A DNA stretch of 64,000 bases from Oerskovia turbata (GCF_000718325.1 NZ_JOFV01000001.1:62001-126000), one strand, 5' to 3'; positions 26,113 through 35,406 are shown, numbered from the stretch's first letter. Notes: generated by a model not told the origin, from the letters alone. Made by a program: numbers and translations.

Positions 26113-28425
26113 TCAGTCCTGCTCCTCGTCCGTCGTGCCGGTCTGGCCGCCACCGTTCCCGTTGCCGCCACCGTTGTTGCCGCCACCGTTCCCGTTGCCG
26201 CCGCCGTTGTTGCCGCCACCGTTCCCGTTGCCGCCGCTGTTTCCGGTCTCACCGTCGCCCGGCGGGGTCGTGGGGGTCGGGGGAGCCTGGACCTGGCCGA
26301 CCATCTTCGGGTCCGGCGCCGGGAACGGCTGGGCAGGGGTGCCTGCGAGGACGGTGTTCATGTAGTCACGCCAGGTCGGCGCAGCGAGGTCCGACCCGAA
26401 CCACCACTGCTTGCCGACACCGTTGATGACGAAGCGACCACGTCCGTTGCTGCGCATCTCGACGTTCTTCTCGGCGTTGCCGATCCAGACGGCCGTGGAG
26501 ACCTGCGGGGTGTAGCCGACGAACCAGGTGTGGGTGTTGAGGTTCGCGGTACCGGTCTTTCCGGCGCTCGGGCGTCCGTCGAGCTGCGACTTCTTGCCCG
26601 AGCCCTGGGTCATGACGTTCTCGAGCGCGTAGGTCACGGTGTTGGCCACCGCGGGGTCGATCGCGGCCGTGCAGTTGGCCGAGGGGACCTCGAGGTCGTT
26701 GCCCTCCGCGTCGACGATGCGGGTGATGGCGATGGGGTCGCAGTAGGTGCCGCCGCTCGCGAACGTGGCGTAGGCCGCAGCCATCTGCAGGGGAGAGGAC
26801 TCCTGGGTGCCGATGACCATCGACGGCATCATCTTGACGCCGTTCTCCTTGTCGGCCGTGACGGCCGGCTTGAAGCCGATGGCCTCCGCGGTCGACTTGA
26901 CGTCGCACAGCCGCAGCTGGGCCTCCATGGTCGCGTAGGCCGTGTTGATCGAGTTGTACGTCGCGCGCAGGACGGTGATGTTGCCCTGGTCGTTCTTGCC
27001 GTCGGAGTTGCTGGGGCTCCAGGGCTTCGGTTCGTTGCGCACCCGCGCACCGCACCAGTCGAAGTCGGTGTTGTTCCATGCGCGCTTGTTCGCGCTCACC
27101 GTCTCGTTGAGCGTGTGGCCGGACCTCAGCCACTCGGCCAGGAGGAAGGGCTTCCAGGTCGATCCGGGGGAGAAGCCGCGCGAGGAGCCGTGGGCCTGGT
27201 CCGCGCTGTAGTTCTGTGCCGTCGTGCCAGGCTCGGGTTCGAGGGCGGCGTCGTACGGTCGGTTCTGGGCCATCGCCAGGATCTTCCCGGTGCCGGGCTC
27301 GATCGAGACGATCGCGTCCTCGATGCCGCTCGGGTCGTCCGTCGGCACCGCTGCCAGGGCGTTCTCCTCGGCCGCGGCCTGCATCGCGGGGTCGAGCGTC
27401 GTCGTGATGTCGAGGCCTCCGCGGTAGAGCAGGGCCTTGCGGTCCTTCTCGGTCTCGCCGAAGCTCGGGTTGGAGATGATGACCTTGGTGACGTAGTCGC
27501 AGAAGAACGCCGCACCGTTCGCGGCCTCGCAGCCGACCTGCACGGGCACGACGTTGAGCGTCGCGGGCACGGGCAGCGCGATCGCCTCGTCGCGCTCCTG
27601 CGCCGTGATGTAGCCCTGGTCGTGCATGGCCTTCAGCACCAGGTCGCGACGCTCCTGGGACTTCGCCGGGTTGGTCACGGGGTCGTACTTGCCGGGGGCG
27701 TTGGTCACGCCGGCGATGGTCGCCGCCTCGACGATGGTGAGGTCGGACGCGCTCTTGCCGAAGTAGTGCTGTGCTGCGGTCTCGACGCCGTAGACACGGA
27801 CGCCGAACTGCGCGATGTTGAGGTAGCCCTGGAGGATCTCGTCCTTCGTCATGCGCTTCTCGAGCGAGATCGCGAGCTTGGCCTCGCGGGCCTTGCGCTC
27901 GATCGTGTCGTCCTTGACGGCCTCAGCGGCGATGGGGTCCTCGTCGCGCACGGCCTGCTCGATCAGGACGTTCTTCACGTACTGCTGCGTCAGGCTGGAC
28001 CCGCCCTGCTTGGCGCCGCCCGAGGCGTTGTTGAGCGCCGCGCGCAGGGTGCCCTGCGTGTCGATCCCGCCGTGCTCGTAGAAGCGTCGGTCCTCGATCG
28101 CGACGACCGCGTTCTTCATGTGCTCGGAGACCTGGTCCAGGGGGACCACGATGCGGTTCTCCTGGTAGAAGGTCGCGAGCAGCGTGGTGCCGTCCTTCGC
28201 GTAGACGCGCGACAGCTCTGCCAGGGGGCCCGGCTCGAGCTCGTCGGGCAGCTCCTCGAAGATCTGGGCGCTGCTGTCGGTGACCTGGCTGGCGCCCGCC
28301 GCGAGGGGGATCAGCAGTCCCGCGCCCAGCACGCCGCCGACCCCGGAGACCAGGACGAACGCCAGCAGCAGGGCGATGAGCTGATAGGCGTTGACTTGTC
28401 GACGGGGACGCGCAGGGGAAGCCAT
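26113..28425 (-). CDS. Class A penicillin-binding protein (transglycosylase/transpeptidase)
   Basis: Polymerises and cross-links peptidoglycan. 770 residues. Cytoplasmic start and one membrane helix at about 15-40. Glycosyltransferase domain with AVVAIEDRRFYEHGGID (catalytic Glu near 111), GGSSLTQQYVKN and KRMTKDEILQGYLN. Transpeptidase domain with the SxxK serine in GSTWKPF, and KTGTAN. The C-terminal 50 residues are a Gly/Asn repeat encoded by a 33-base tandem repeat, ending in Glu/Asp. No PASTA domain. The ATG at 28425 gives the complete fold. Related to PonA1/PonA2-type proteins; which one cannot be decided. Confidence 0.94.
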   Translation of the reverse strand: MASPARPRRQVNAYQLIALLLAFVLVSGVGGVLGAGLLIPLAAGASQVTDSSAQIFEELPDELEPGPLAELSRVYAKDGTTLLATFYQENRIVVPLDQVSEHMKNAVVAIEDRRFYEHGGIDTQGTLRAALNNASGGAKQGGSSLTQQYVKNVLIEQAVRDEDPIAAEAVKDDTIERKAREAKLAISLEKRMTKDEILQGYLNIAQFGVRVYGVETAAQHYFGKSASDLTIVEAATIAGVTNAPGKYDPVTNPAKSQERRDLVLKAMHDQGYITAQERDEAIALPVPATLNVVPVQVGCEAANGAAFFCDYVTKVIISNPSFGETEKDRKALLYRGGLDITTTLDPAMQAAAEENALAAVPTDDPSGIEDAIVSIEPGTGKILAMAQNRPYDAALEPEPGTTAQNYSADQAHGSSRGFSPGSTWKPFLLAEWLRSGHTLNETVSANKRAWNNTDFDWCGARVRNEPKPWSPSNSDGKNDQGNITVLRATYNSINTAYATMEAQLRLCDVKSTAEAIGFKPAVTADKENGVKMMPSMVIGTQESSPLQMAAAYATFASGGTYCDPIAITRIVDAEGNDLEVPSANCTAAIDPAVANTVTYALENVMTQGSGKKSQLDGRPSAGKTGTANLNTHTWFVGYTPQVSTAVWIGNAEKNVEMRSNGRGRFVINGVGKQWWFGSDLAAPTWRDYMNTVLAGTPAQPFPAPDPKMVGQVQAPPTPTTPPGDGETGNSGGNGNGGGNNGGGNGNGGGNNGGGNGNGGGQTGTTDEEQD
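26150..26235. repeat. 33-base tandem repeat in the PBP tail
   Basis: Units 26150-26182 and 26183-26215 differ at one position, and a partial third runs to 26235. They encode GGNGNGGGNN-type repeats (11 residues per unit) on the minus strand, a flexible C-terminal tail likely to vary in copy number between strains. Confidence 0.85.
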
Positions 28426-28568
28426 AGGCGCAAGCCTACGGGAGGGCGCCGACGCTCCTCCGGGGATTGCGGCCCCACCGCGTGTGCGGGTTGTGTGAGC
28501 ATCCGTGGGCCGGTTCGGGGAGCAGGTGTGACCTGTGCGCGGGCTGGATGGCGACTACGCTCGGGCCC

Positions 28569-28733
28569 ATGGCAACCACCTGGGAGTACGCGACCATCCC
28601 CCTCATCATCCACAACACGAAGGCAGTCCTCGACCAGTGGGGCTCGGACGGCTGGGAGCTCGTCCAGGTCGTCACGGGACCCGACGGCAACGGCCTCGTG
28701 GCCTACCTCAAGCGCCCGACCGGCGAGAAGTAG
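28569..28733 (+). CDS. Small DUF4177-like protein
   Basis: 54 residues, MATTWEYATIPLII..., with the WEYATIPL and WGSDGWELVQVV pattern of DUF4177 proteins, which are short one-domain proteins of unknown function. Its stop codon overlaps the GTG of the RidA gene (TAGTG), so the two are translationally coupled. The pairing with RidA downstream of Crp/Nth genes is common in actinobacteria, as far as I recall. Confidence 0.8.
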   Translation: MATTWEYATIPLIIHNTKAVLDQWGSDGWELVQVVTGPDGNGLVAYLKRPTGEK

Positions 28734-29221
28734 TGGCCGGCGTCGTCGACGCCCGGCTCGCCGAGCTGGGCATCACCCTGCCCGACGTCGCAGCGCCCGT
28801 CGCGGCGTACGTCCCCGCGGTGCGCACCGGCCGGTACGTGTACACCTCGGGTCAGCTCCCGTTCGTGGCGGGCGCCCTGCCGGAGACCGGCAAGGTCGGT
28901 GACGGCGACGGGCTCGTCGCACCGGCCGACGCTGCCGGCTACGCCCGCACGAGCGCGCTCAACGCGGTCGCTGCGGTCAAGGCGATCGTGGGGGACCTCG
29001 ACCAGGTCTCCCGGATCGTGAAGGTCGTCGGGTTCGTCGCGAGCGACCCGTCGTTCACGGGTCAGCCGGCCGTGATCAACGGTGCCAGCACGGTGCTCGG
29101 GGAGGTCTTCGGCGAGGCGGGCATCCATGCGCGCAGCGCGGTGGGCGTCGCGGTGCTCCCGCTCGACTCCCCGGTCGAGGTGGAGCTCGTCGTCGAGCTG
29201 GAGGACACCGCGGACGCCTGA
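28733..29221 (+). CDS. RidA family deaminase-like protein
   Basis: Probably removes reactive enamine/imine intermediates, as RidA (YjgF) proteins do. 162 residues, from a GTG overlapping the preceding stop. Longer than classic RidA (about 130): the segment after YTSGQLPFVAGALPETGKVG and the C-terminal SAVGVAVLPLDSPVEVELVVEL place it in the 150-160-residue subgroup. The catalytic arginine of canonical RidA (in ...NR/AR near the C-terminus) corresponds to the HARSAVGV segment. A strong hairpin terminator follows. Confidence 0.88.
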   Translation: MAGVVDARLAELGITLPDVAAPVAAYVPAVRTGRYVYTSGQLPFVAGALPETGKVGDGDGLVAPADAAGYARTSALNAVAAVKAIVGDLDQVSRIVKVVGFVASDPSFTGQPAVINGASTVLGEVFGEAGIHARSAVGVAVLPLDSPVEVELVVELEDTADA

Positions 29222-29239
29222 GCCACGCTCCCGGGACGG

Positions 29240-29285
29240 CGAGAGGCCGGTCGCGCCACCCTCGGGTGGTGCGACCGGCCTCTCG
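29240..29285. terminator. Bidirectional hairpin terminator between ridA and crp
   Basis: CGAGAGGCCGGTCGC (29240-29254) pairs with GCGACCGGCCTCTCG (29271-29285), with CCACC/GGTGG continuing inside and a CTCG loop. It separates two convergent genes. Confidence 0.85.
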
Positions 29286-29304
29286 ACGTCTGGTGCGTCC
29301 GCGG

Positions 29305-29982
29305 TCAGCGTGCCCGGCGCTCGAGCCGGTCGACGTCGAGCAGGACGACCGCACGGCCCTCGCGGCGGACCCACCCGCGCGTGGCGAAGTCGGCGAGAGC
29401 CTTGTTGACCGTCTCGCGCGACGCGCCGACGAGCTGGGCGAGCTCCTCCTGCGTGAGGTCGTGCGCGACGCGCACGCCCTCGTCCGTCTCCTCGCCGAAG
29501 CGGGTCGACAGGTCGAGGAGGGCCTTGGCGACACGTCCGGGCACGTCCGAGAACACCAGGTCCGCGAGCGTCTCGTTGGTGCGGCGCAGGCGTCGGGCCA
29601 GCGCGTTGAGCAGGTGCTTCGCGACGCTGGGGTGCTTCTCGATCCACTCGATGAGCTGCTCGTGGCGGAGCTCGTAGAGCAGGGCGTCGGACACCGAGCT
29701 GGCCGTGGCGGTGCGTGGCCCCGGGTCGAAGAGCGAGAGCTCTCCGAACATCTCGCCCGGACCGAGGATGGACAGGAGGTTCTCCCGACCGTCGTTCGAG
29801 CGGCGGCCGAGCTTGATCTTGCCCTGTGCGATCACGTACAGCCGGTCGCCGGGCTCGCCCTCGCGGAAGAGCACGTCTCCACGGGTGAGCTCGATCTGCT
29901 GCATCGAGTCGAACAGCGTCCGGGTCTCTTCGCGGTCCATGGTGGCGAAGAGGGGGGCCGAGAGCACTACGTCGTCGTCCAC
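29305..29982 (-). CDS. Crp/Fnr-family cAMP regulator, GlxR-like
   Basis: Global transcription regulator. 225 residues from the GTG at 29982, preceded by GAAGGA on the minus strand; this is the length of C. glutamicum GlxR and M. tuberculosis Crp. The cAMP-binding domain carries FREGEPGDRLYVIAQGKIKL and the phosphate-binding GEMFGELSLFDPGPRTATA; the C-terminal winged helix is LTQEELAQLVGASRETVNKALADFATRGWVRREG-like, with the recognition helix SRETVNKAL. Sequence likeness to GlxR is high throughout, so cAMP binding and TGTGA/TCACA-type sites are expected. Divergent from nth, a common actinobacterial neighbourhood. Confidence 0.93.
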   Translation of the reverse strand: MDDDVVLSAPLFATMDREETRTLFDSMQQIELTRGDVLFREGEPGDRLYVIAQGKIKLGRRSNDGRENLLSILGPGEMFGELSLFDPGPRTATASSVSDALLYELRHEQLIEWIEKHPSVAKHLLNALARRLRRTNETLADLVFSDVPGRVAKALLDLSTRFGEETDEGVRVAHDLTQEELAQLVGASRETVNKALADFATRGWVRREGRAVVLLDVDRLERRAR

Positions 29983-30177
29983 GCGATGTCCTTCGAGTGT
30001 TGAGCGGACTTTCCCGGCATGAGCCCGTCTGCATCGGCGGAGTTCGAGCGAACCGGTACTCGTGATTCCTCCCACAAGTCTGCCTCATGCGCGCAACTCG
30101 GACCGCCACCGACCCTGCGGGAGCTGCGCGCAAGGCGTGGGAGAGGCGTGTGGGTGGGGCCGAGTAGGCTGCCGAAC

Positions 30178-30909
30178 GTGACCACTTCGGGCGGTACCTC
30201 GAGTCCTGCACCAGCCCCGCACGCCGAGTCACGGCTCGCCCTGGTGCGACGAGCACGGCGGACCAACCGCGAGCTGGCGTCGACCTATCCGGACGCGCAC
30301 TGCGAGCTGGACTTCACCACGCCGCTCGAGCTGTTGATCGCGACGGTCCTGTCGGCGCAGACCACGGACAAGCGCGTCAACCTGACCACGCCGGAGCTCT
30401 TCGCCCGCTACCCGGACGCGGCCGCGTACGCGGCCGCGGACCGGGAGGACCTCGAGGACATCCTGCGGCCCACCGGCTTCTTCCGGGCCAAGGCGCAGTC
30501 GGTCATCGGGATCGGGCAGGCGCTCGTCGAGCGCTACGACGGTCAGGTCCCCCGGAGCCTCGACGACCTGGTGACGCTGCCCGGCGTCGGGCGCAAGACC
30601 GCCAACGTCGTGCTGGGCAACGCGTTCGGCGTCCCGGGGCTGACGGTCGACACCCACTTCGGGCGCCTCGTGCGCAGGCTGGGGTGGACCACCGAGGAGG
30701 ATCCCGTCAAGGTCGAGACGGAGGTCGGAGAGCTCATCGAGAAGCGCGAGTGGACCATGCTCTCGCACCGGCTGATCTTCCACGGACGCAGGGTCTGCTT
30801 CGCGCGCAGGCCGGCGTGCGGGGCGTGCACCATCGCGCAGCTGTGCCCGTCGTCCGGGGTCGGTGAGACGGACCCGGTGGTCGCGGCGGGCATGGTCAAG
30901 ACGGACTGA
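30178..30909 (+). CDS. nth: Endonuclease III
   Basis: DNA glycosylase/AP lyase for oxidised pyrimidines. 243 residues from a GTG at 30178. Has the helix-hairpin-helix [18 protein letters not shown] with the catalytic lysine, the catalytic Asp in [15 protein letters not shown], and four cysteines for the 4Fe-4S cluster in [17 protein letters not shown]. The first 20 residues are unconserved, so a slightly later start is possible. Confidence 0.96.
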   Translation: MTTSGGTSSPAPAPHAESRLALVRRARRTNRELASTYPDAHCELDFTTPLELLIATVLSAQTTDKRVNLTTPELFARYPDAAAYAAADREDLEDILRPTGFFRAKAQSVIGIGQALVERYDGQVPRSLDDLVTLPGVGRKTANVVLGNAFGVPGLTVDTHFGRLVRRLGWTTEEDPVKVETEVGELIEKREWTMLSHRLIFHGRRVCFARRPACGACTIAQLCPSSGVGETDPVVAAGMVKTD

Positions 30910-30915
30910 GCCCGC

Positions 30916-31848
30916 TCAGCCCCGTGTGGTGGGCAACCAGTCCAGCAGGAGGCGCGTGACGTCGTCGGGCGCCTCTTCCGGGAGGAAGTGCCCCACCCCT
31001 TCGAGGACCTCGAAGCGCAGCGAGCGCGAGACGGCGGCGGCGTCCGCGTCGGTGAGCTCGCGCCGCAGGAAGCCGTCGGCCCCGCCGTGGACCTGGAGCG
31101 TCGGGATGGTGATCGGTCGGCGCAGCGCGCTGCGGAAGCGGCGCCCGTCGGGCCGCGGCGCCGAGCGCACCGACCAGCGGATGGCCTCCATCGCGGAGTG
31201 CGCCGCGAACGGGATGCGCATGACCGTGCGGTAGGTGTCCACCGCTTCAGGGGTGAACGGGGTCGTGGCCCCGGCGGCCAGGACCCGGCCGACCAGGTCG
31301 TCCTGCGTGAGGGCCCGCTCGGGGAACGTCGGGAGCTGGGCGAACGCGAGGTGGCGCTGCGCGAGCGGCGTCAGGAGCCTGCGGCCCGACGTGTGGACGT
31401 GCGAGGGGTGCGGGGCGGCGAACGCCGCGACACCCGCGGTCACCGCGGGCTGGAGCGCGGCCATGGCCCAGGCGAGGCCGCCACCGGTCCCGTGCCCGAC
31501 GACGACGGCGCGGTCGGCACCCAGCGAACGGACCACGCCCGCGACGTCGCGCGTGCGGGTCGGGGCGTCGTAGCCGATCGGAGGCTTGTCCGACGCGCCG
31601 GTGCCGCGCAGGTCCATCGCGGCGACCCGGTAGCCGGCCTCGGCGAGCGCCTCGAGCTGGTGCCGCCACGCCCACCAGAACTGCGGGTAGGAGTGCAGCA
31701 GGAGCACGAGGGGGGCGTTCGAACCGCCGCCGCGGGACTCGGGGCCCGCCACCGCGAGGTGGAAGCGGGCACCGTTGGCGGGCACGAACTCGTGCCGCCA
31801 GGGGCCGTCGACGAGGGCTGCGGAGAAGTCGCTCGAGTCGGTCGTCAC
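30916..31848 (-). CDS. Alpha/beta-hydrolase-fold protein, nucleophile position replaced
   Basis: 310 residues from a GTG that overlaps the glnR stop by 4 bases, so it is translated with glnR. The fold is clear: [38 protein letters not shown], the nucleophile-elbow region [13 protein letters not shown], the acid-loop [10 protein letters not shown] and the histidine [11 protein letters not shown]. In the elbow, the G-x-Nuc-x-G pattern reads G-H-G-T-G, putting glycine where Ser or Asp is required. Either it is not a classical hydrolase or another residue serves. Fold certain, activity unknown. Confidence 0.85.
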   Translation of the reverse strand: MTTDSSDFSAALVDGPWRHEFVPANGARFHLAVAGPESRGGGSNAPLVLLLHSYPQFWWAWRHQLEALAEAGYRVAAMDLRGTGASDKPPIGYDAPTRTRDVAGVVRSLGADRAVVVGHGTGGGLAWAMAALQPAVTAGVAAFAAPHPSHVHTSGRRLLTPLAQRHLAFAQLPTFPERALTQDDLVGRVLAAGATTPFTPEAVDTYRTVMRIPFAAHSAMEAIRWSVRSAPRPDGRRFRSALRRPITIPTLQVHGGADGFLRRELTDADAAAVSRSLRFEVLEGVGHFLPEEAPDDVTRLLLDWLPTTRG

Positions 31849-32639
31849 CCGGACGAACCTACCTGCTCGCTCGAGGCAGTGTGTCCGGTCGCCCCGGTCC
31901 CCGGCGCGTCGCTCGTGCCCTCGTCCGCGTCCGCGTCCGCGTCCGAGGCCGCGGCCGTGCGTCGGTCCTTGGGCGGGTCGAAGCGGTAGCCGACGTTGCG
32001 CACCGTCCCGATGAGCTGCTCGTGCTCGGGGCCGAGCTTGGCACGCAGCCGACGCACGTGGACGTCGACCGTCCGGGTGCCCCCGTAGTAGTCGTAGCCC
32101 CAGACCTCCTGCAGGAGCTGGGCGCGCGTGAACACGCGCCCCGGGTGCTGCACCAGGTACTTGAGGAGCTCGAACTCCTTGTAGGTCAGGTCGAGCGGGC
32201 GTCCCCGCAGGCGTGCCGTGTACCCGCCCGCGTCGATCGCGAGCTCGCCCGCCGAGATCTCCTGCGGGACGTCCTCGGCACGGCCGTGCGACGAGCGCTC
32301 GATCACGAGCCTCAGCCGGGCCTCGACCTCGGCCGGGCCCGCGTGCTCCAGGAGCAGGTCGTCGGCCCCCCACTCGGCGGTGACCACGGTCAGGCCGCCC
32401 TCCGTCAGGACGAGGACGAGAGGGACCGTCAGGCCGGTCGCGTGGAGCAGGCGGCAGGTGGTGCGGGCAGCCGCGAGATCGCGGCGTGCGTCGAGCAGCA
32501 CGACGTCCGAGTCGGGCGCGTCGACGAGTGCCGACGGCTCCATGGGTAGCACCCGCAAGCGGTGCGACAGCAGTCCCAGCGCAGGCAGGATGTCGACGGA
32601 CCCACCTGTCGCCGGTGTCAGGATCAACAGCTCTGCCAC
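31845..32639 (-). CDS. glnR: GlnR, orphan response regulator for nitrogen metabolism
   Basis: Global nitrogen regulator. 264 residues. The N-terminal receiver-like domain (about 1-120: [40 protein letters not shown] broken by the usual loops) keeps the aspartate of the LLDAR segment but lacks a full acidic pocket, and no histidine kinase is encoded nearby. The OmpR-type winged helix (about 135-230) carries [50 protein letters not shown] and [13 protein letters not shown], nearly the same as Streptomyces GlnR. The C-terminal 35 residues are low-complexity. A GlnR-like sequence element lies about 95 bases upstream. Confidence 0.93.
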   Translation of the reverse strand: MAELLILTPATGGSVDILPALGLLSHRLRVLPMEPSALVDAPDSDVVLLDARRDLAAARTTCRLLHATGLTVPLVLVLTEGGLTVVTAEWGADDLLLEHAGPAEVEARLRLVIERSSHGRAEDVPQEISAGELAIDAGGYTARLRGRPLDLTYKEFELLKYLVQHPGRVFTRAQLLQEVWGYDYYGGTRTVDVHVRRLRAKLGPEHEQLIGTVRNVGYRFDPPKDRRTAAASDADADADEGTSDAPGTGATGHTASSEQVGSSG

Positions 32640-32733
32640 CGACGCACCTCCTCCCAGTGACCCCCGAGGAGGCCGGAATCATTACCGTAGCGCGTGGAAC
32701 AGGGGTCGACGGGGTGACCAAGGCCTGTGCGCT

Positions 32734-32749
32734 GTTACAACCTTGTTTC
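32734..32749 (-). promoter_or_regulatory. Candidate GlnR binding element
   Basis: Plus strand GTTAC-N6-GTTTC, i.e. GAAAC-N6-GTAAC on the minus strand. The elements and the 11-base step fit the published actinobacterial GlnR pattern (gTnAc and GaAAc boxes 6 bases apart). It lies between glnR and the divergent membrane-protein gene. Only two half-boxes are clear, so this is tentative. Confidence 0.4.
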
Positions 32750-32857
32750 GTGTTCTCGTGCGGCGTCATCTGGGAGACTCATGTTCGTGCTCAGCCTCTG
32801 CGGACCCGGTGCCGCCCCCGCAACCTCGCCGCTCGCGTCGCCGGGGGAGTGTGCCTA

Positions 32858-33592
32858 GTGGGCCTCTCCTCACGTGCCGTCGCCACGTCCGTGGTGGCCG
32901 CGGCGGTCGCCGCCGCCGCGTTCTTCGGACTCGTGCCCCTGACGATCGCGGCCGCCGTGCTCGTCGTGCTGGTCGCCGTCGGGTGGCCCGCGCTGCTGGG
33001 GCAGCCCGCCCCGGGCGGTTCGGGTCTGGTGATCGGTCTGACCGGTGTCGGCGCGGTCGCCGCGGTGTTCGCGACCGACGGCGAGCCCGCGCTGCGCAAC
33101 CTGCCGCTCGTGCTCGCGATGGGCATCGTGCTGGCGTTCGTCGCCGAGATGCTGCGTCGGGACGGCCGTCCGCGGCTCGTCGAGTCGCTCCTGGGCACCG
33201 TGAGCGGGCTGGTCGTCGCGGTCTCGGCCGCGGGCTGGATCGCGACCGACCGTACCGACGCCGGGGCGGAGCTCGTGGTGACGTGCGCGGCGACGCTCGC
33301 CGTCGCGTCCGCGATCTCGGCGCTGCCGCTCGCCGGGTGGTGGAGCTCGATCGCGACGGTCGCCGCTGCCGCTGCGGCCGGGGGCGGCCTCGGGTACGTG
33401 CTGCCCGAGGTCGCGATCAGCAACGGGCTGTGGACGGGCATCGTCTCGGGGATGCTGGTCGCGGGGCTGCGCGCCCTGTTCGACCAGCTGCCGGCCCTCG
33501 AACGCAGGCAGGCCGCAGTTGCTGCGACAGTGCTGCCCGTGACGGTCGGGGGGATCCTGGTCTTCGTGGTCGGTCGCGTGGTCGTGGGCTGA
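32858..33592 (+). CDS. Polytopic membrane protein, function unknown
   Basis: 244 residues from a GTG at 32858, with GGGGGAG 8-9 bases upstream; the GTG at 32849 is an alternative. About seven hydrophobic segments with short loops (e.g. VATSVVAAAVAAAAFFGLVPLTI, LPLVLAMGIVLAFVAEML) and an Arg-rich loop MLRRDGRPRLVE. No transporter signature recognised. Divergent from glnR and followed by the thioredoxin-like gene after 56 bases. Confidence 0.7.
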   Translation: MGLSSRAVATSVVAAAVAAAAFFGLVPLTIAAAVLVVLVAVGWPALLGQPAPGGSGLVIGLTGVGAVAAVFATDGEPALRNLPLVLAMGIVLAFVAEMLRRDGRPRLVESLLGTVSGLVVAVSAAGWIATDRTDAGAELVVTCAATLAVASAISALPLAGWWSSIATVAAAAAAGGGLGYVLPEVAISNGLWTGIVSGMLVAGLRALFDQLPALERRQAAVAATVLPVTVGGILVFVVGRVVVG

Positions 33593-33648
33593 GCGACCTG
33601 CCGCACGGCGGACCTGCCGTGCTGCTGTCCGAGAGAGAGGTCGACGCC

Positions 33649-34080
33649 ATGGTCTGGCGCATCGTGGTCCTGGTCGTGGTGCTCGCTGCGAGCGTGCTGC
33701 TCGGGCTCTGGTGGCAGCGCCGGCAGGGAGTGGTCCGCGCAGCCCGGCACGCGCACGAGGACGGCGCGGTCGACTGGGCGGCCCTCGGCATCGTGCTGGG
33801 GGAGCACCGGACGTTGGTGCAGTTCTCGAGCGAGTTCTGCTCGCCCTGCCGGCACACGGCCCGCGTGCTCGACGAGGTCGTCGCGGCGCGCACCGACGTG
33901 ACACATCGCGAGATGGACGTCGACGAGCACCACGATCTCGTGCGAACCTTCGGCATACTGCGCACTCCGACGGTGCTCGTCCTCGACCCGTCCGGTCGAG
34001 AGGTCGCTCGGATGAGCGGCAGCGTGAACCGGGCCCAGGCGGTCGAGGCGCTCGACGTGCCCGCCGGGTCCGTCGCCTGA
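33649..34080 (+). CDS. Membrane-anchored thioredoxin-fold protein
   Basis: 143 residues. N-terminal membrane helix (about residues 3-22, IVVLVVVLAASVLLGLWW), then a thioredoxin fold with active site FCSPCR (CxxC near residues 64-67), the DVDEHHDLVRTFGI segment and the cis-proline in LRTPTVLVLDP. GAGAGAGAGG precedes the ATG. It is 40 bases before the DUF4395 gene on the same strand; thioredoxin/rhodanese plus DUF4395 is a recurring actinobacterial pair, suggesting envelope redox or sulfur chemistry, which is inference. Confidence 0.88.
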   Translation: MVWRIVVLVVVLAASVLLGLWWQRRQGVVRAARHAHEDGAVDWAALGIVLGEHRTLVQFSSEFCSPCRHTARVLDEVVAARTDVTHREMDVDEHHDLVRTFGILRTPTVLVLDPSGREVARMSGSVNRAQAVEALDVPAGSVA

Positions 34081-34120
34081 CACCGCTCGCCCACCGGGGC
34101 GGGCCGACCGAGGAGCCGCC

Positions 34121-34582
34121 ATGTCGCACGACCCGCACCCTTCTTCGAGCGTGGCCCCGGGCATCGACCCGCGGGGCCCTCGCGTCGGGGCCGGGATCAC
34201 CGCACTGCTGCTCGCCGTGACCCTGCTCCTGGGCGCCTCCCAGGCGGGGCTGTGGTTGCTGACGTTCGTCGCGCTGAGCTTCCTGCTGGGGGCGTTGCGC
34301 GGCGCGCAGGGCACGTGGCAGGGCTGGGTCTTCAAGGCGCTCGTCCAACCCAGGCTCGGCCCGACGGCGGAGCGCGAGGACCCGCGTCCGCCCCGGTTCG
34401 CGCAGGGTGTCGGGTTCGTCATCACGGGGGTCGGCGTGGTCCTGGGCTTCACGGTGTCGCTCGTGGCCGTGCCGGTCGCTGCGGCGCTGGCCCTGGTGGC
34501 GGCCGTGCTCAACGCGGCGTTCGGCCTGTGCCTGGGGTGCGAGATGTACCTGCTGATCCGGCGGTTCGCGCCCGCCCGCTGA
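34121..34582 (+). CDS. DUF4395 membrane protein
   Basis: 153 residues with about four hydrophobic segments. Matches the DUF4395 pattern: IDPRGPRVGAGITALLL, FLLGALRG, LGPTAEREDPRPPRFAQGVGFV and the C-terminal NAAFGLCLGCEMYL with a conserved CxxC. The ATG is preceded by GAGGAG. The CxxC and the neighbouring thioredoxin-like protein point to a membrane thiol/sulfur role; the function is not established. Confidence 0.88.
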   Translation: MSHDPHPSSSVAPGIDPRGPRVGAGITALLLAVTLLLGASQAGLWLLTFVALSFLLGALRGAQGTWQGWVFKALVQPRLGPTAEREDPRPPRFAQGVGFVITGVGVVLGFTVSLVAVPVAAALALVAAVLNAAFGLCLGCEMYLLIRRFAPAR

Positions 34583-34634
34583 CGTCTCGCGGCGGCACGG
34601 AGGCGCCGCGGCGTGGGAGGCGTAGGGTCGTGCG

Positions 34635-35306
34635 GTGCCTGCGCAGAACATGTCCTCGACCACCGTCCCGCCCCGGATCAAGCGGCTGCGTGCCGGGGTC
34701 CGTCACCCGGGCGACGCCGAGGGGATCGGCGCGGAGGACCGCCGCCACGACGAACGGTTCGAGGGGGGCGACCTGTCCCACGCGGACCTGTCCGACGTCA
34801 CGTTCGAGCGCTGCGACCTCGTCGGCCTCTCGCTGCACCACGCGGACCTGCGGGCCGCGACGTTCAGCGAGTCCCGGCTCGAACGGATCGACGCACCCGT
34901 CCTGAGCGCCCCGCGGTCCGTGTGGCACGACGTCGTCGTGGCCGGGTCGAGGATAGGGTCGGCGGAGCTCTACGAGTCGGGCTGGCGGTCGGTCGAGCTG
35001 GTCGACTGCAAGCTCGGGTACGTCAACCTCCGCGGCGCGACGGTCCGCGACCTGCGCCTCACGCGGTGCACCGTGGACGAGCTCGACCTGACGAACGCCC
35101 AGGCCACCCGTGTCGTGTTCGAGGACACCTCGGTCGACCACCTCGTCCTGGCCGGCGCCCGGCTGGCGCACACCGACCTGCGCGGGGCGACGCTGCGCCG
35201 GATCACGAGCATCGAGAGGCTCGCGGGGGCCACGCTCAGCCCGCCCCAGCTCGTCGAGATGGCGCCGCTGTTCGCGGCGGAGATCGGCATCCGCGTCGAG
35301 GACTGA
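34635..35306 (+). CDS. Pentapeptide-repeat protein
   Basis: 223 residues from a GTG at 34635; an ATG at 34650 is possible. Repeats of the A(D/N)LxX type run through the middle: GGDLSHADLSDVTFERCDL, HHADLRAATF, GYVNLRGAT, LDLTNAQATRV and AHTDLRGATLRRI. These form a right-handed quadrilateral beta-helix. Some family members mimic DNA and protect gyrase from quinolones, but the repeat here is irregular and no such role is supported. A hairpin terminator follows 77 bases downstream. Confidence 0.88.
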   Translation: MPAQNMSSTTVPPRIKRLRAGVRHPGDAEGIGAEDRRHDERFEGGDLSHADLSDVTFERCDLVGLSLHHADLRAATFSESRLERIDAPVLSAPRSVWHDVVVAGSRIGSAELYESGWRSVELVDCKLGYVNLRGATVRDLRLTRCTVDELDLTNAQATRVVFEDTSVDHLVLAGARLAHTDLRGATLRRITSIERLAGATLSPPQLVEMAPLFAAEIGIRVED

Positions 35307-35383
35307 GCACGGGGTCCGGCTGAGACCGCCACCCCGGGGCGAGTCCCGGCGCCCACGCCCCGCCACCGTGCCGCGAGAGGCGA

Positions 35384-35406
35384 GGTGCTCGCGCGGGGCG
35401 AGCACC
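35384..35406. terminator. Hairpin terminator between convergent genes
   Basis: GGTGCTCGC (35384-35392), GCGGG loop, GCGAGCACC (35398-35406): perfect 9-bp stem between the pentapeptide-repeat gene and the DsrE-like gene. Confidence 0.7.
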
